A stretch of 7,699 nucleotides of DNA from Rhodospirillaceae bacterium. GTDB lineage: Bacteria > Pseudomonadota > Alphaproteobacteria > Rhodospirillales > Rhodospirillaceae. The notes under the pieces are model-generated. The model searched no databases. It was not told the origin of the DNA and saw nothing but the letters and a program-made list of their open reading frames with translations. The DNA is taken from NCBI GenBank assembly GCA_016937315.1, contig JAFGWD010000088.1, forward strand, positions 1 to 7,699. Direction: 5' to 3'. Of the stretch, positions 6,590-7,699 are shown in pieces. The translations under genes and the position numbers were made by a program. How positions within the stretch are numbered: position 1 is the stretch's first letter; every line of letters starts with the position of its first letter.

Positions 6590-7699
6590 TGTGTTACTCC
6601 CTTGATTGGCCGCAGAAGAGCAAACAAATGGGAAATCGCTGTCCCCTGCCGGTCTTCGGTCTTGGCCAAGGCTTGCGCCCAGGCAACAATGGCACGGCGA
6701 ACATCCGGCGCGAGCGTGGGCGCGATGGCATCAAAACGCGTCACCAGTTCGGGGAATGTCCACGGTGCTTCCGGGTCGCCTCGTCGGAAGGATCGTTCCG
6801 ACATCAACGACCGTCCATCGGTCATCCGGATTTCGACGCGTGTCGGACGTTCCTTTGGGAAACGCGCCGTCATCGCGGCCTCCTCGGCCACCGATACCCG
6901 CCCCGCAAGATCACGCACATCATCACGCGTCATCGCGGCGGCTGTAAAATTGGTGAAGGTCAAATCGCCCGCACACAACAGGAAGGCGACACAAAACGCG
7001 GTGGAGAATTTGGCCTCTTCCAGAGTCTTCGGCTGCGTCGCGGCGGCAATATCAATCTGCGCCTTCGGACCAAAGACCCGAACCTCGGCCACTTCGGTCG
7101 GAGCCAGGGCGTTCTCCATCAAAATGTCTCGCACCGCATCCAAGCAACTGTGCATCTGTCCACAAGTTGGCCAGCTTTTGATGGTCACGGTTTCAATCTG
7201 TAACGGAGATGCGCCGACATCCGCCAAAACGGCCGGATCAGGCGACAGGCCATAGGCTTTTAGCAGCCCCCGTGGCCCTTCCAAGACATGGGTCGCCCCA
7301 GGAATTCCCACCGACGCCAACCGCGCCGCCGTCAGCCCACCACGCACCGCCATCGCCGCATGAAACGCCTTAGCCGCTTCCGCACCATCATCAAGAAATT
7401 GCCACAACCCCGCCGATTGGGTTCCCGCATGGCCAAACGCCCACAGGGTTTGTTCCGGTGTCAGGCCCATGGCACGGGATGCCGCCGCCGCCGCGCCAAA
7501 AACCCCCGCCGTCGCGGTGACATGACAGACCGCGTAATGGGCCTTGCCCAAAAGCGCCCCAACTCTCAGCCCCGCCTCATAGCCCGCGACAATCGCTGCA
7601 CGAATATCGGCAGTTGGCAAATCATGCGCCTCGGCCAGAGCCACAACCACCGGCAGTACGGTAATGCCAGGATGCATCATCGCCATGCGATGCCCATCA
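6586..7699 (-). CDS. MmgE/PrpD-family protein, 5' end missing
   Basis: The frame runs off the right edge. The codons before the ATG at 7686 read D-G-H-R and lead into MAMMHPG, so that ATG is internal and roughly the first 80-100 residues of a ~450-aa protein are missing. The visible part (about 370 aa) shows HPGITVLPVVVALAE, IVAGYEAGLRVG, the HVTATAGVFGAAAAASRAMGL stretch, LWQFLDDGAEAAKAFHAAMA with the family Lys-x-x-His, GATHVLEGPRGLL and a KSWPTCGQMHSCLDA segment. These belong to the fold of 2-methylcitrate dehydratase (PrpD), cis-aconitate decarboxylase and iminodisuccinate epimerase. It would act in the cytoplasm on a di- or tricarboxylate (dehydration, isomerisation or decarboxylation). 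Its stop overlaps the next start (GTGA), tying it to the lyase genes. It is not a typical prp gene, since no prpB, prpC or acnD lies beside it here. Family firm, reaction unknown. Confidence 0.92.
   Translation of the reverse strand, partial: DGHRMAMMHPGITVLPVVVALAEAHDLPTADIRAAIVAGYEAGLRVGALLGKAHYAVCHVTATAGVFGAAAAASRAMGLTPEQTLWAFGHAGTQSAGLWQFLDDGAEAAKAFHAAMAVRGGLTAARLASVGIPGATHVLEGPRGLLKAYGLSPDPAVLADVGASPLQIETVTIKSWPTCGQMHSCLDAVRDILMENALAPTEVAEVRVFGPKAQIDIAAATQPKTLEEAKFSTAFCVAFLLCAGDLTFTNFTAAAMTRDDVRDLAGRVSVAEEAAMTARFPKERPTRVEIRMTDGRSLMSERSFRRGDPEAPWTFPELVTRFDAIAPTLAPDVRRAIVAWAQALAKTEDRQGTAISHLFALLRPIKGVTQ

Noticed and set aside
5271..7255. Long plus-strand open frames opposite the lyase and MmgE/PrpD genes
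   Set aside because: They are antisense shadows of strongly conserved minus-strand genes, with low-complexity His/Arg/Ser-rich translations and no ribosome sites of note.
7684..7686. ATG at 7686 as the start of the MmgE/PrpD gene
   Set aside because: The frame continues to the edge (D-G-H-R before the Met), and the visible part begins well inside the family's conserved N-terminal half.

Overview
The window looks like part of a proteobacterial chromosome, most likely from an alphaproteobacterium. The grounds are moderately high GC content, clear GGAGG-type ribosome binding sites, a tripartite tricarboxylate transporter (TTT) of the Bug/TctC type, and a glycosyltransferase-9-like C-terminal domain of the kind often found in large TPR proteins of this class. 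This placement is inference from gene content. No rRNA, tRNA, insertion sequence, CRISPR array or phage gene was seen.

Left edge (1-811, + strand): the 3' end of a gene for a GT9-fold protein, cut by the window edge. It converges on everything else. A stem-loop at 816-841, with an A run on its left side, lies between the two transcription units. It reads best as the intrinsic terminator of the minus-strand operon.

Rest of the window (876-7699, all minus strand, read right to left): one tightly packed operon whose first gene runs off the right edge. In transcription order it encodes a MmgE/PrpD-family protein (5' end missing), a small SAF-domain subunit and a large subunit of a split UxaA/SuyAB-type lyase, an Ldh2-family NAD(P)-dependent 2-hydroxyacid dehydrogenase, and the three TTT parts TctC (periplasmic binding protein), TctB and TctA (membrane proteins). 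The first three genes are joined by 4-base overlaps (GTGA, then ATGA). The later gaps are 19, 57, 68 and 42 bases. The 68-base tctC-tctB gap holds a strong hairpin without a U run.

Together the genes describe uptake and breakdown of a carboxylate that carries a hydroxyl, and possibly a sulfonate, group. TctC would capture it in the periplasm and TctAB would import it. The dehydrogenase would interconvert hydroxy and oxo acids, the UxaA/SuyAB pair would perform beta-elimination of water or sulfite, and the MmgE/PrpD protein would dehydrate or isomerise a related acid. The split lyase with an Ldh2 dehydrogenase and a TTT system recalls known 3-sulfolactate clusters (suyAB, comC, TTT genes), but MmgE/PrpD is not a usual member of those. 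The true substrate cannot be fixed from this sequence. This metabolic operon is the most interesting object here; nothing seen points to a wholly new class of system.
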